Positions 45,263 to 56,704 are shown, counted from the first letter of the stretch. The stretch: 64,000 nucleotides of DNA from Jacaranda mimosifolia (GCA_018894105.1 CM032123.1:7627001-7691000), one strand, 5' to 3'. Notes: generated from the sequence alone by a model not told the origin. Translations and numbers: made by a program.

Positions 45263-46197
45263 AAATGATTGCGAGATATATTAAAGAACACAAAATAATT
45301 ACATCGTTCAAATAATTACAGCATAAGAAGCTAGGATGAACACCCATCCCTTACATCATATTGAAAGCAAAAGCGGGAAATCAAGCCCTGAAATAAAATT
45401 AAAGATATGCACAATTACAAAATATGATGCGGGCGAGGCCTAACATTATACAATATGATTTAAGCAACAAAATGAATTGGCGAGAGGCAGGAGACGTGTA
45501 AACAAAATGAGGGGCGCCAGAAGTCAAAATCCCAATACAAGTCCAAATCGCTTCACTGCCATGCTTCAAAATCTCCAAAATGGACCCATGCATGTCGTGG
45601 ACGTGGCATATCATACGCGGACCGGTGGCATGCAAATTATCAACAGGATAGTGAGGCGATGATCTGTCCCGAATGTCATTAAATTTCCTCCTAAAGATCC
45701 CATGCATTCAAACTGAAAATTCAACATGCCAAAAGGATGAAACGTAGCCACCAGCCATAAATTTCCTCAAATCCATCCAATTAATGAAATGTAACCCCCA
45801 ACCAAAAGTCTGAGTCAACCTAGCGATCAACTTTCCCAAACAATTAATAATTCTGCCAATTAGACCAAATTAATTTGAAACAACCCAGTTAAATGAATCC
45901 CAGCAAAATCCACAAATGCCCAGCCCAGATTCCAGAAACCAATTAAACATACGAAATTCGCAACTGTCCAACATAATTCAGAAACGAGACAGAGTTATCT
46001 GAATCTAAAATTAGGCAATTGCAATTCGTCCATTCTAATCATGATTTTAACCTTTTGTGGCAGTTGGTGCTTTTCGAAAACTACTTCATTGGGGGCAAGA
46101 GAAGCTTGTTTGGCGAGATAATCTGCTGCCTAGTTGCCCTCCCTGTATATATGCATGAAAGAGCATCCATCAACTGTATGAGGTTTCTGACTGTATG
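45263..46197 (-). mobile_element. 5'-truncated LINE fragment with 19-bp target duplication
   Basis: The 19-bp word AGGTTTAAGGCTAGACTTG is present on both sides (45244-45262 and 46198-46216) and the copia frame continues across when one copy is removed. The insert's minus strand begins with the end of a plant L1-type RNase H: FMHIYREGN*AADYLAKQAS (around 46160-46100). Long target duplications and 5' truncation are typical of target-primed LINE insertion. A poly(A) tail is not evident at the 3' end (left side). Confidence 0.75.
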
Positions 46198-46740
46198 AGG
46201 TTTAAGGCTAGACTTGCTGCTAAAGGCCTTACTCAAAGAGCTGAGATTGATTATGGTGACACCTTCTCTCCTATCTCATTCGAAGACTCCTTTAGGATTA
46301 TTATGAGTTTAATAGCATATTTTGATTTGGAACTCCACCAAATGAATGTTAGGGCAACTTTCCTTAATGACAATTTTGATGGAGAAGTTTATATGACTGA
46401 ACTCGAGGGTTTTATTCAAGAAGGGAAGGAACACCTAGTGTGTAAGCAGAATAAGTCAATTTATGGCCTTAAACAAGCTTCTCGTTAGTGGTACTTGAAG
46501 TTTGATAAGGTAGTCATTTCATTAGGCTATGAGGAAAATAAGGTGGACCATTGTGTTTACCTCAAGATCAGTGGGAGCAAATTCATATATTTGGTGCTTT
46601 GTATTGATGATATTTTACTTGCTAGTAGTGATTTGGGTTTGCTCCATGAGACTAAACAAATGTTATAGTTTTGATATGAAGGATCTTGGTGAAGCATCTT
46701 TTTTCTTGGAATTGAGATCTATCGTAATAGAACTCGAGGC
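46198..46740 (+). pseudogene. Copia reverse transcriptase, C-terminal piece
   Basis: Reads RFKARLAAKGLTQRAEIDYG, DTFSPISFEDSFRIIMSLIA, QMNVRATFLNDNFDGEVYMT and KQNKSIYGLKQASR up to 46488, then in broken frames KFIYLVLCIDDILLASSDLG, where the catalytic Y-V-D-D is C-I-D-D. Two or more frameshifts prevent a product. Confidence 0.8.
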
Positions 46741-47330
46741 TTGTTAGGACTTTCTCAAGTGAGTCACATTGATTGTGTTTTGGCTAGATTTAACATGCAG
46801 AATTATAAACCTAGTGATGTGCCTATTAAGAAAAGTGATAAACTTAGCATTGCACAGTGCCCTAAAAACAAACTTGAGCAAGAGTCAATGAAAAATATTC
46901 CTTACTTTAGCACTGTTGGTAGTCTAATATATGCACGAGTTTGCACTAGGCCTAATATAGCCTTCGTTGTTGGTGTTCTTGGGCGCTATTTGTCTAATCT
47001 AGCACAAGAACATTAGGTGGCAGTTAAGAAAGTCTTGTGATATTTTAAAAGTTTTTTAGTTAATGATTCAATTTATAGGCCTATTGAGGATTATTGTGAT
47101 AATGCTACTGTTGTGTTCTTCTTAAGGAATAATAAGTCCTCTAGTGCATCTGAATATGTAAAGCTTAAATATCTCACTCCGAGAGGCTTGCTTAGCAATG
47201 ATACTGTTATGATAGAGCATGTTGATAATAACTCTATGCTTGCTTTGACCAAGGGACTGGGACCTATTATTTTCAAAAGACATGTAGAACACATGAGTGT
47301 AATTGAGTCTTTTGATATATTGGGTTAAGT
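46741..47330 (+). pseudogene. Copia RNase H remnant
   Basis: Reads YKPSDVPIKKSDKLSIAQCP, then IPYFSTVGSLIYARVCTRPN and VVGVLGRYLSNLAQEH. After a deletion of the middle of the domain it continues CDNATVVFFLRNNKSSSASE and LTKGLGPIIFKRHVEHMSVI, the C-terminal end. The catalytic Asp/Glu core is missing. Confidence 0.75.
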
Positions 47331-47335
47331 GAAAT

Positions 47336-48060
47336 ATATTTCTTTATTAGATTTGTTATAATATTGAAGCCTTTGTCTTATTGGCTTTTATTAATGCGAG
47401 ATTCTTTTTCAACTATTGATATATTTATTATAATTGTGCGCACATTTTTGTGGTTATATCTTGTTTGATATGTATCTTGAGATTAGGTGTTGATATTGAA
47501 AGTTGGGTATGTCTCATAAATGACACCGTATTGTATTTTTAGTATTGAACGAGACATACATGGCTTCTTTTTGAAATCGGATTTTCTTGGAATTTCATAT
47601 TGTTTTAGAAATTCATGTCTTACAAGAAAATCATGGATTTTCATAGAGTTTCCTATTGCTCAAGAGGCCCATATTTTATAAGAAAATCAAAATTTTCTTG
47701 GAATTTCCTATAGCTCTCGAAATCCATATGTTACAAGAAAATTGGAGGACCAACAATGAAATAGAATACATACTTGGGTCATATTCAGTTGCTATCTCTT
47801 GCTACACCACCATGTCTGAATCTATGTTGGTGAAATTGCTGTAAGAGATCGTTCCTCCAATATTTTTGGTATTTCTCCACTTTTTAGTTTTTAAAAACAA
47901 ATATCATCAGCACCAGGCATTTGAGTACGAGCAACTACTTCCAAAGCAACATCTTTCATCTCACAAATATAAAAGTTATTATGAATATACTTGTGATCCT
48001 TTGTAAAACATGAATGATCATTATAAGAAAAATCACTCGCAATCTAATGCTTTGTCTGTT
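47336..48060. other. Spacer with three degenerate repeats, no gene seen
   Basis: 3' flank of the decayed copia. Three units of about 57 bp lie at roughly 47577-47750, each with GGATTTTC.T.GA.TTTC, a central CTC.AGA..CCATAT-like part and TTACAAGAAAAT. The plus-strand ORF 47656-47844 crosses them. No coding signature was found. Confidence 0.45.
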
Positions 48061-48530
48061 AAGTTTTATTTTACGTGCTTATTTTGACTTAATACTGAAT
48101 TTTAAATTGAAAAAAGTGGAAATAAGTATTTTATAGATTTATATATTCAACTTGACAATAGTGGATGAAGACTTAGTAATGTACTGCATTATTATATTAT
48201 TAAGAAGCTAGTTTCGAGTAAAAATCAGTTTAAAAATAAAACTTTATTCTATAACATCCTAAATACAAAATAAAATAATAAATTCAGAACAAATGAAAAT
48301 AGTGAATTAATCTTTTGTGCTTAACAATGTCATTTATTTGAACCATTAAATTTAGTGGATTTTGATTTGATAATATAAAAAGGATTTTAGGTGGATATCT
48401 CAGTGTAATTCCTGAATCAATTAGATTGGAGTAATCTTTTCATTGTTTCTTGAAGATAGGAGATGACAACAAATTGATTTTCTTCTTATTCTAGGTAGAA
48501 CCAGTAGTAGCATCTAAAAGTGGGCATGCC
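48061..48530. other. 3' flank of SCPL pseudogene 3, homologous to that of gene 2
   Basis: The word ACTGAATTTTAAATTGAAAAA (near 48093, given here as part of the match to ATTGAATTTTAAATTAAAAAA near 25012) and the region TTGATTTTCTTCTTATTCTA (48475) against CTGATTTTCTCCTTATTCTA (25180) show that the duplicated block extends at least 300-450 bp past the stop codon. Copy 3 has an extra segment of about 250 bp (48170-48420). Confidence 0.5.
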
Positions 48531-48654
48531 AAATAGCTTAGTTTCCTCTGAACTCATAAGAGTTGACAATCTCATATTTACATCCATAAATCTCTAGACT
48601 TCAACTTGTTTATCATTCTCATAACTTAGAAAAAGCTTTTTGTGCATCTTTTCA

Positions 48655-48767
48655 TTATATAAGCTGATACGATATCCATCTTTTGAACATGAATGCATAT
48701 TCCGTAGACTTGTACTCTGGAGCAATATGACCTCATCCCTTGATAGCTGTAAATGTCATGTTGCTGG
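48655..48767 (-). pseudogene. SCPL pseudogene 3, exon 13 remnant
   Basis: Homologous to 25433-25304. Catalytic His context GHIAPEYKS is preserved but follows an in-frame TGA. The acceptor CACACAG is preserved at the exon's 5' side. A (TA)n tract (about 48798-48818) now lies in the upstream intron. Confidence 0.8.
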
Positions 48768-49102
48768 TATAAGTTCTACTGTGTGCATATCCAAAATATA
48801 TATATATATATATATATAGATTAACTTTCTGAAATCTTCATCAAGGTAACATAAAAAGAATTGTTGCTTGGTTTGGAACCTACCATGTGATTTGTTCTTG
48901 AATAAGCTATTTTCTCTACTTATCTTTAAATGGGATAATTCAAAGATCTTATACATGCTTTAGTTGGAGGTTAAGTGATCTTTTACATGCTTTAGTTCAA
49001 TGGTGATATACATGATTTCTTGACAAATTTGCTCACTGGCCAAGTTCTGAGTTGCTTAGAGAGAGCAAACGAATTTTTAAAAGATTCACATAATGGAAGT
49101 AT

Positions 49103-50272
49103 TGTTGTAATTGGCATAATGTAATTCCCTATATTAGTCTAATTACATGTTTAAAAAGATGGAAATTGTATTTGGATGGATGCCAATTAGGTTGCAATCC
49201 AAAGATAATGATAGTGTTAAAAATAGAGGGGGAAAAATGGTTAAGTGCTATGAATTGATTTTGTCCCACATAGGAATTTTAACAAAGTAGAGACTAGTTT
49301 GGGCCTTATAAAACTAAGTGGAGGAGTTGAAGGGTTATTTCAACCCTTCACTTGTCCCACATTGGTTTTATAAATAAGTGTGGACTAGTATATATTGAAC
49401 TTAAGAATGAATGCTTGTTAAAAGTGTTCATTAGGGAGTTCATATAGGTGGACCACACACGCGCCGTTGCCGTCGGTTCAGATTTGGATCAGGGCGTGAG
49501 CGTTAGGGCGAATTGTCTCGATCTCAATCTTATGCAAATGGTATTGGTCGGATGTTAGGGTTTGACCAAGTAAAAACCTTAATTGGAGATTATAGCCGCT
49601 CTTAATTAGGGATCGGCCGCCAGTTACCACAACCAGCCCTAATTTTCTTTATAAAATAGTTCGCCCCTGGCAGACTTTATACACAGAACGAGAATCTCTC
49701 TTTCTTGCGTACTTACGTATCTCTCTCATATCTCCCTATCTTCACCTGAGCTTCAGCTATCTAATTCCGGCAAATTGAGTTATTGTTTGAGGTGAATGAG
49801 AAGGAGTGCACCTAATCATTCTAGACCATCTTATCCTAGGATGAGCAGTGCTATACCAATTGCACTGGTAAGTGGGGGCGTTCATTTCTTCAAGACAAAC
49901 ATAATTCGTCTGTGATTTGGTCATCTGACTGATTCTGTTGCGATACAGGATCTTTAGATAAGTTTTTTTAATTTTTTGTATCTAAATTATGTAAATTGAT
50001 CACATGTTCTTATTATTTTGATGCCTTGGTTTGTTATGTAAATTTTGACTTTTATGAAAATTGTACCATGTTGAATATATGAATTCTATTATGCCTTGAT
50101 TACGTTGAATGTATAATTTGTATTATGCCTATTATACTTAAATTTACAATTTGATAAAAACACACGTTTCTTTTTGACTGTTTGTTTCAACTCACAATTG
50201 ATAATTTGAATTGCTTTAAATTTTTATATCGTTGCTCTGCTACATGTAGTTTTATTTTAAGCATTGGAAACA
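49103..50272 (+). repeat. 5' LTR of the copia in SCPL pseudogene 3
   Basis: About 1170 bp. Contains ATATAAAATAG-type A/T-rich promoter sequence near 49650 (TTTATAAAATAGTTCGCC) and the motif CCCTTCACTTGTCCCACATT. It is about 90 bp shorter than the 3' LTR because it lacks a 38-bp segment and one copy of a duplicated GATGTTAGGGTTTGACCAAG block. The site after it does not resemble the initiator tRNA-Met complement, so primer identity is open. Confidence 0.8.
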
Positions 50273-50383
50273 TTCTTGAAGAAACGATCGTTACGTGTGT
50301 TATATATCTGTTATAAATTCTGTTGAGATTTCTGATTAGATATCCTGCTTTAGGATTTTTTTTCTTTTCTTTAGAAATTTGTA

Positions 50384-50780
50384 ATGGGTTCAACTTCTTA
50401 TGTTGTTGGTGATATAGTCTCAGCGAAAGTTGACCTTTTTGGACTGCTGAAAAAATTCTCGGGCCAATATTTTAAGCATTAGCAACAGTGCTTGAAAATC
50501 TAGCTGACGATGAAAGATGAAAGGTCTTCTTTCATTGATTCAGTTGATCATGCCAGAACCAACTGATACTGATCCTATGACTAAAGAAATAGCTGAATCG
50601 AAGATGAGGGATTAGATTGTTCAAGGAGTGATTCTGTCAGCTTTGTCTAATATACTCTTTGATTTATACTGTTCTGACTCTTATACGGCTAAGTCATTAT
50701 GGGATGAATTGGATAGGAAATACAATACTAAAGAGTAGGGGCTTAAAAAGTATTCGGTTTCCAAATTCCTGAAGTATCCG
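50384..50780 (+). pseudogene. Copia gag, N-terminal part, broken
   Basis: ATG at 50384 starts MGSTSYVVGDIVSAKVDLFG, then LLKKFSGQYFKH followed by a stop (about 50481). Further fragments DSYTAKSLWDELDRKYNTKE (50675-50735) fit the UBN2-type gag, which continues in the long ORF from 50781. Confidence 0.65.
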
Positions 50781-52184
50781 ATGGTTGAGGGTAGGTTTGT
50801 ATCTGAACAGACACATGAACTCATCAATCTAGAGCATTCCCTGGTTGATGCTGATATGAAACTTCCTGAGAAATTTGTGGTCATGTCAATTGTTGATAAG
50901 TTCCCCAAGTTATGGGAAAGTTTTGGCATGACTCTAAGGTATCAAAAAGGGAAATTGACTTTAGATGATCTGATGATCGCCATAAGCATTGAAGAGGAAC
51001 ACAAAAATCAAACTCATAGTGTTCCTGTTGAGTATCACCCTAAGGCCAATGTGATACTAGGAAAGAAGAAAGTCATCAATAAAATGAACCAAATGAACTC
51101 AAACTCTAAAACCATCGATAAAGGAAAAGCCAAAGATAATAAGAAACCTAAGGCAAATAGGCCTTGCTGGAATTGTGGACAAAAGGGGCATTGGGCTAAT
51201 GAGTGTCCCTCCAAGAAAGCTAAGGTTAAAGCCCAGTCTATTGGACCAACTGTCAACATGGTTGTTGGAGACACTAGCGAAGCTGGAGTTCCTGATGTAT
51301 CCATTGACAATTACATTTCTTTCAAACCCGAATTGTTCTCTATCTATGAACCCTATGATTGGTTGATAGACACTGGTGCTAACGTGCACGTTTGTGCTGA
51401 CAAATCATTATTTGTGTCTTACCAGCCTATTAGCGGAAGGACTGTGACGAGAAGAAACTCAAGTGCAGCCAAAGTGTTTGGGATAGGACGTGTGGACCTA
51501 AACTTTCCTTCGGGGCGCATACTGTTTCTACAAAGGGTGCATCATGTTCCAGAAGTCCGAAGAAATATAATTAGCGGTTTTGTAATAGTTAGGGAGGGTT
51601 ATGAAATTTCTTTTAAATTGAATAAAGTTATAATTTTACATTACGGTACTTTCATTTGTAAAGATTATCTTTCTGATGGTTTGTTCAAGTTACAAGTTGA
51701 ATACATTATTGGTTCTAATAAAATTGAATTTCCTAATTTTCCTGTTATTATTGTTGTTGAAAATTCATCTATTTGGCATAGTCGTTTAGGATACTTAAAT
51801 TTTAGTTTTGTCAAATGTATGATGAACTTAAATCTAATTCCTAAACATGAAATTGAACGAGGTCATAGATGTCAAATCTGTGCTGAAACTAAGCAAGTTA
51901 GAAAGCCTTACCACTCGGTTGAAAGGCAAACTAAAATTCTTGACTTAATACACACAAATATTTGTGAGTTCAGTGGGGTCTTAACAAAAGACAATAAAAG
52001 ATACTTTATCACCTTTATAGATGATAGCAGTAGGTACTATGTCTATTTATTAAAACATAAAGATGAAGCACTAGAAAAGTTTGTTACGTTCAAAAATAAA
52101 ATTGAAACACAAACTTGTAGAAAACTTAAACAGTTAAGGTCAGATAGGGGGGGGGGTGAAGAATATGGGTCCAACCCATCATAA
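50781..52184 (+). CDS. Copia gag-protease-integrase polyprotein fragment, 467 codons
   Basis: Longest open frame in the window. Order: gag C-terminal part (residues about 1-110, VVMSIVDKFPKLWESF); CCHC zinc knuckle CWNCGQKGHWANEC (about 129-142); aspartic protease DWLIDTGANVHVCAD (about 193-207); GAG-pre-integrase IWHSRLGYLNFSFVKCMMNL with CQICAETKQ zinc ligands (about 332-375); integrase core start FITFIDDSSRYYVYLLKHKD (about 410-430). It ends after LKQLRSDRGGG because a homopolymer run of G (about 52147-52156) shifts the frame before the second catalytic Asp. The start at 50781 is simply the first ATG after a stop, so this is a fragment of a retroelement polyprotein and not a host gene. Confidence 0.8.
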   Translation: MVEGRFVSEQTHELINLEHSLVDADMKLPEKFVVMSIVDKFPKLWESFGMTLRYQKGKLTLDDLMIAISIEEEHKNQTHSVPVEYHPKANVILGKKKVINKMNQMNSNSKTIDKGKAKDNKKPKANRPCWNCGQKGHWANECPSKKAKVKAQSIGPTVNMVVGDTSEAGVPDVSIDNYISFKPELFSIYEPYDWLIDTGANVHVCADKSLFVSYQPISGRTVTRRNSSAAKVFGIGRVDLNFPSGRILFLQRVHHVPEVRRNIISGFVIVREGYEISFKLNKVIILHYGTFICKDYLSDGLFKLQVEYIIGSNKIEFPNFPVIIVVENSSIWHSRLGYLNFSFVKCMMNLNLIPKHEIERGHRCQICAETKQVRKPYHSVERQTKILDLIHTNICEFSGVLTKDNKRYFITFIDDSSRYYVYLLKHKDEALEKFVTFKNKIETQTCRKLKQLRSDRGGGEEYGSNPS

Positions 52185-52880
52185 ATACTACTAGAATTTT
52201 GGCATAGTCTATGAAGAAACTGCCCCTTATTCTCCCGCTTCGAATGGGATAGCTGGGCGAAAGAATAGAATTTTTATAGATATGATTAACAGTTTGCTTT
52301 TGAATTCTGGACTGCCCAAGTACATGTGGGGAGAAGCTCTGAATACGGCTTGCCATATTCTGAATAGAGTTCCCCTGAAACATAAAGAAAGCACTCTATT
52401 TGAATTCTAAAAAAGCAGGAAACCTAGTCTAAAATACTTCTGAATGTGGGGCTATCTTGCAAAAGTTCTAGTCCCTGAACACAAGAGGAAGAAGCTAGGT
52501 CCCAAGACTATTGATGCTATCTTTCTAGGCTATGTGGAAACATCTTATGCTATGAGATTTTTGGTTTTAAATCAGAAATTCCAGGCATTGATGCGAACAC
52601 TATAGTTGAATTTCGCGATGCTACGATCTTTGAGAACGTGTTTCCCATGAAGACTGGGATACCTAAAAATGTTTCTTTAGATTCAACTCTTGTGTCTACA
52701 TTAATTCCTAATAATGTGGAAAAGATGACAAATGTAAGGGCTAGTCCTAGTAGTACCGACACACTTCCTGGAGAACTGGATGAACTTAGATAGAGTAAAA
52801 GAGCTAGAATCGCTAAGGACTTTGGGAGTAACTTTGTTACTTACAATGTTGAGGGCGATCCTGTTACCTTTAAGGATGCT
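52185..52880 (+). pseudogene. Copia integrase C-terminal part, broken
   Basis: Reads NSLLLNSGLPKYMWGEALNT, ACHILNRVPLKHKESTLFEF, a stop, then KVLVPEHKRKKLGPKTIDAI, FLGYVETSYAMRFLV. Several stops and at least one frameshift separate the blocks. It links the integrase core to the reverse transcriptase. Confidence 0.75.
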
Positions 52881-53584
52881 ATGGCTTCTCTTGAAGCTAA
52901 GCATTGGAAGAAAGCTATTAAGAGTGAGATGGATCTTATTATCTTGAATGGGACATGGGAATTAATTGATTTCCCTCTGGGGTGTATTACTATAGAAAGC
53001 AAGTGGATCTTTAAAAAGAAACTTAGGTTTGACGAGACTGTTGATAAGTTTAAAGCCAGGCTAGTTGCTAAAGGGTTTAAGCAAAAAGAGGGAATAGATT
53101 TGTTCGACACCTATTCCCCAGTAGCTCATTTAACTACCATCCGAGTGCTTATAGCATTGGCTTCCATATATGATTTCCCTATTCACCACGTGGATGTGCA
53201 AATAGCCTTTCTGTATGGTGATCTTGAGGAAGAAATCTATATGGATCAGCCTGAGGGATTTGTAGCTCCTAGAAATGAGCGAAAAGTTTGCAAGCTTGTT
53301 AAATCACTTTATGGTCTAAAACAAGCTCCTAACAATGGGAAAAGTTTGACAAAACCATAATGTCATTTGGCTTCACAGTAAACGATAATGCCAAGTGTGT
53401 CTGCTACAAAGTTAAAGGTGATAACTATATTGTGTTATGCCTATATGTAGATGACATTATGTTGATTGGCTCCAATACTGAGATTATCAATGAGACTAAG
53501 TGTTTCTTAAAGAATAACTTTGAAATGAAAGATATGGGTGTTGCAAATATGATTCTTGAACTCAAGTTGACTCGTTCAACTTAG
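52881..53584 (+). pseudogene. Copia reverse transcriptase, two open segments
   Basis: 52881-53360 reads KKAIKSEMDLIILNGTWELI, SKWIFKKKLR, FKARLVAKGFKQKEGIDLFD and HHVDVQIAFLYGDLEEEIYM, VCKLVKSLYGLKQAPNNG. A small deletion at about 53330-53345 shifts the frame. 53360-53584 then reads YIVLCLYVDDIMLIGSNTEI with the catalytic Y-V-D-D intact. Confidence 0.85.
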
Positions 53585-53722
53585 AGTACAACAGTCTCTC
53601 AGTCTCACTATGATGAGAAGATAATTGAGAAATTTGGCTATAAACAAAGTAGAATCGTAGAAATACCATATGATCCTTCAGTAACTCTCTTTAAGAATGA
53701 AACTGGTGTACCAGTATCTCAA

Positions 53723-54403
53723 TTGACGTATTCTCAAATAATTGGTAGCTTGCAATATCTTGCAAACAGCTCGAGACCAAGTATCTCATTTGTGGTCTCT
53801 AAGCTTGCTAAATATACAAGTTGTCCTAATCGAACTCATTGGGAGGCTTTGGATAGGGTACTTCGATATCTAGAGGGCTTAGCAGCTTCACTAGCCTTGC
53901 ACTACAAGAAATTTCCTACAGTGCTGGAAGGGTGCAGTGACGCTAGCTGGATAGCCAAAAACTCTGGTAGTAATGGGAGTATAGGGTATGTATTTACCTT
54001 GGGTGGGGGTACTGTCTCCTGGAGATCTACTAAACAGACTTTGTTAACTCGATCTACTTTTGAGGCTGAGTTGTGTGCTTTGGACACAACTAAGACAGAG
54101 GCAGAATAGCTATATGGGCTGATGGTACAATTGCCCATGGTAACCAAACCTCTTTTGGGAATTGCAGTACATTGTGATAACCAAACCACAATTGCAAAGA
54201 TTAAAAGTTCAAAGTTCAATCAAAATACTAAAAGACACATCCAAGTTAGACTAAAGTCTATAAGGGAGTTAGTGTTTGATAGGGTTATAGCAATTGACTT
54301 TGTTGGATCTAAAGACAACATTACAGACCCTCTAACTAAAGGACTTGATTTGTCCTCAGTTCATAAATTCAGGTTGGGGATGAGATTGGAAACCTATTGG
54401 TGA
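53723..54403 (+). pseudogene. Copia RNase H, two open segments
   Basis: 53723-54109 reads QIIGSLQYLANSSRPSISFV, LEGCSDASWIAKNSGSNGSI (catalytic Asp) and STKQTLLTRSTFEAELCALD (catalytic Glu). 54122-54403 reads VHCDNQTTIAKIKSSKFNQN (third acidic residue), TKRHIQVRLKSIREL and ITDPLTKGLDLSSVHKF. The segments are joined across a single stop/frameshift near 54110. It ends about 550 bp before the 3' LTR. Confidence 0.85.
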
Positions 54404-54952
54404 TATACCTGCAATAGCAACCCAACCTAACTAAGTGGAGATCCCACAAAGTAGGTTCAATGTGGTATAAACAAGTTGTTGAGTTTATCAAGTTGCACTT
54501 AAAAATTAGATTGATACTTTGTATCTGGTGTCTCTCCCCTAATTGCCTGGTAGGTGCTGGCTACTATTGGTATAGTAAGAGTTTAACTCTAAATGGGGTC
54601 AAGTCTTTTGGGCGAGATGTGAGCAGTGCATCCCTGGAGACACCCAACTAAGTGAATGTAGTCCTTTTGTTATGACTAAAGGAATTGGATTGTTCCTTGA
54701 CAAGCATTCATGATACAGGATCGGGACACATGGCCTTAATATGTCAACCCTAAAGATCAGCACATAGCCTTTAGCTCACTGTTACTGATGGATGCAATCA
54801 TAATCACGAGTACAAATTCAAGGCTTAGATCTATTTGTCCCGATGGTGGTAGAAGTCGGATAACTTAGGGAGTGGTTCAAACCAGAAGGTACCATTGCTG
54901 AAAGGGAGCTATGTTGAATTTGATAGCCATTATCTGTGAATTTGTAGGGGAT
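54404..54952 (+). other. 3' untranslated region of the copia element
   Basis: Between the RNase H stop and the 3' LTR. No coding signature; a weak purine tract TTGTAGGGGATTA lies immediately before the LTR (54940-54952) and is the likely second-strand primer. Confidence 0.55.
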
Positions 54953-56213
54953 TATTGTAATTAACATAATGTAATTCCCTATATTAGTCTAATTACATGT
55001 TTAAAAAGAGAGAAATTGTATTTGGATAGATGCCAATTAGGTTGGAATCCAAAGATAATGATAGTGTTAAAAATAAAAGAGGAAAAAATGGTTAAGTGCT
55101 ATGAATTGATTTTATCCCACATAGGAATTTAACAAAGTAGAGACTAGTTTAGGCTTTATAAAACTAAGCGGAGGAGTTGAAGAGTTGTTTCAACCCTTCA
55201 CTTGTCCCACATTCGTTTTATAAATAAGTGCGGACTAGTATATATTGAACTTAAGAATGAATGTATGTTAAAAGTGTTCATTAGGGGGTTCATATAGATG
55301 GACCACAAGTGCGCCACATCCGCCCGGCTCGGCTTTGGATGCGGGCACGGGCATTAGGTCGAATTGTCTCAGTCTCAATCTTATCTTTTTGGACAAAATT
55401 CAGTTGGAATTTTTACTTAACGGGCAAATGGTATTGATTGGATGTTAGAGTTTGATCAAGTAAAAACCCTAATTGGAGATTATAGCCGATCGAATGTTAG
55501 GGTTTGACCAAGTAAAATCCTAATTGGTGATTATAATCGTTCTTAATTAGGGATCGGCTGCCAGTTACTGCAGCCAACCTTAATTTTCTCTATAAATAGT
55601 CCGCCCTTGGCAGACTTTATACACATAACAAAAATCTCTCTCTTTCTTGCGTACTCACATATCCTCTCTCATATCTCCCTATCTTCAACTGAGCTTCGGC
55701 TATCTGATTCTGGCTAATTGAGTTACTGTTCAAGGTGAATGAGAAGGAGTGCACTTGTTCATTCTGGACCATATCCTGGGAGGAGCAGAGTTGTACCTGT
55801 TGCACTAGTGAGTTGGGGCGTTTGTTTCTTCAAGGCAAACATAATTCATCTATGATTTGATCATCCAATTGATTCTATTACGATACAGGATCTTTAGAAA
55901 AGTTTTTTTAATTTCTTGTATCTAAATTACGTAAATTGATTGCATGTTCTTATTGTTTTGATGCCTCGGTTTGTTATGTAATTTTTGGCTTTTTTGAAAA
56001 TTGTACCATGTTGAATATATGAATTCTGTTATGGCTTGATCACGATGAATGTATAATTCGTATTATGCCTATTATACTTAAATTTACAATTTGATAAAAA
56101 CGCACATTTCTTTTTGATTATTTATTTCAACTCACAATTGATAATTTGAATTGCTTTAAATACTTTATATCGTTACTCTGCTGCATGTAGTAGTATTTTA
56201 AGTGTTGGCAACA
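54953..56213 (+). repeat. 3' LTR of the copia in SCPL pseudogene 3
   Basis: About 1261 bp, partner of 49103-50272. It has an extra block (55388-55425) and a tandem copy of GGATGTTAG(A/G)GTTTGA.CAAG (55439 and 55493). The shared extra AAATTCAGTTGGAATTTT is also present, inverted, in the solo LTR (near 15690), so the 5' LTR has lost it. Confidence 0.8.
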
Positions 56214-56641
56214 ACCATAATTTTCAAAATATTTTCCCTTAAAGTTTGTGGCATGTACCTATTAAAATTAAAATAAAATCAAAGCAGACAGAAGGTCGCA
56301 AATTATAATTATATTATTGGAGCCTTACGCAACTTTTCAGCTCTGAAAGTTGTTCAGTCGTTGTAGAGCTCTTGGTGTTTCCGTTCCAGAAGTCTTCTTT
56401 CCCTAGACAATTACTTGAGCAGCCTTGGAGAAGAAAAAGCACTACTAGTACCTGGTTTCTAAAGTTTGTGGCGCGTTCAAATCATCAATCAACTAAATAC
56501 AAAAAAAATTCCAGCCACAAATAGATTTAGTGGAACACTCTGCAGAAAAAAGAATAAGAGGATGGATTTCTTCATTTCTTGCCTGATGGAAAGTGTAAAC
56601 ATCCTGCAAACAGAGTAAATTGTTGGAATCTACATTTTCGT

Positions 56642-56664
56642 ACTCCCCCCCCCCCCCCCCCCCG

Positions 56665-56704
<40 letters not shown>

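Larger units (their letters stand above)
41575..47335 (+). mobile_element. Decayed Ty1/copia element interrupted by a LINE fragment
   Basis: A 5' LTR-like segment starts TGTTGGAATT (41577) and runs to about 42030, followed by a primer site TTGGTATTGGAGCTA (42031-42045). After a leader of about 1.7 kb come gag (43757), integrase (44330), reverse transcriptase (45000, resuming at 46198) and RNase H (46741-47330), all on the plus strand with stops and deletions. The protease and much of the integrase core are missing. No 3' LTR was recognised beyond 47335. Confidence 0.75.
49103..56213 (+). mobile_element. Ty1/copia retrotransposon with both LTRs, inserted in SCPL pseudogene 3
   Basis: LTRs 49103-50272 and 54953-56213; the 5' copy begins TGTTGTAATTGGC and ends AAACA, the 3' copy begins TATTGTAATTAAC and ends CAACA. 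Flanks AGTAT (49098-49102) and ACCAT (56214-56218) agree at three of five positions. Plus-strand order gag, protease, integrase, reverse transcriptase, RNase H. The coding region has a 467-codon open stretch but is broken by stops and a frameshift at a run of G near 52147-52156. A solo LTR of the same family is at 14644-16122. Confidence 0.85.

Noticed and set aside
45399..45707. 102-codon minus-strand and 61-codon plus-strand ORFs
   Set aside because: Located in the 3' part of the LINE fragment, downstream of its RNase H; no signature, probably 3' untranslated sequence.
51035..51389. Minus-strand ORFs of 91 and 96 codons
   Set aside because: Antisense shadows of the copia zinc-knuckle and protease coding region, which explains the open frames.
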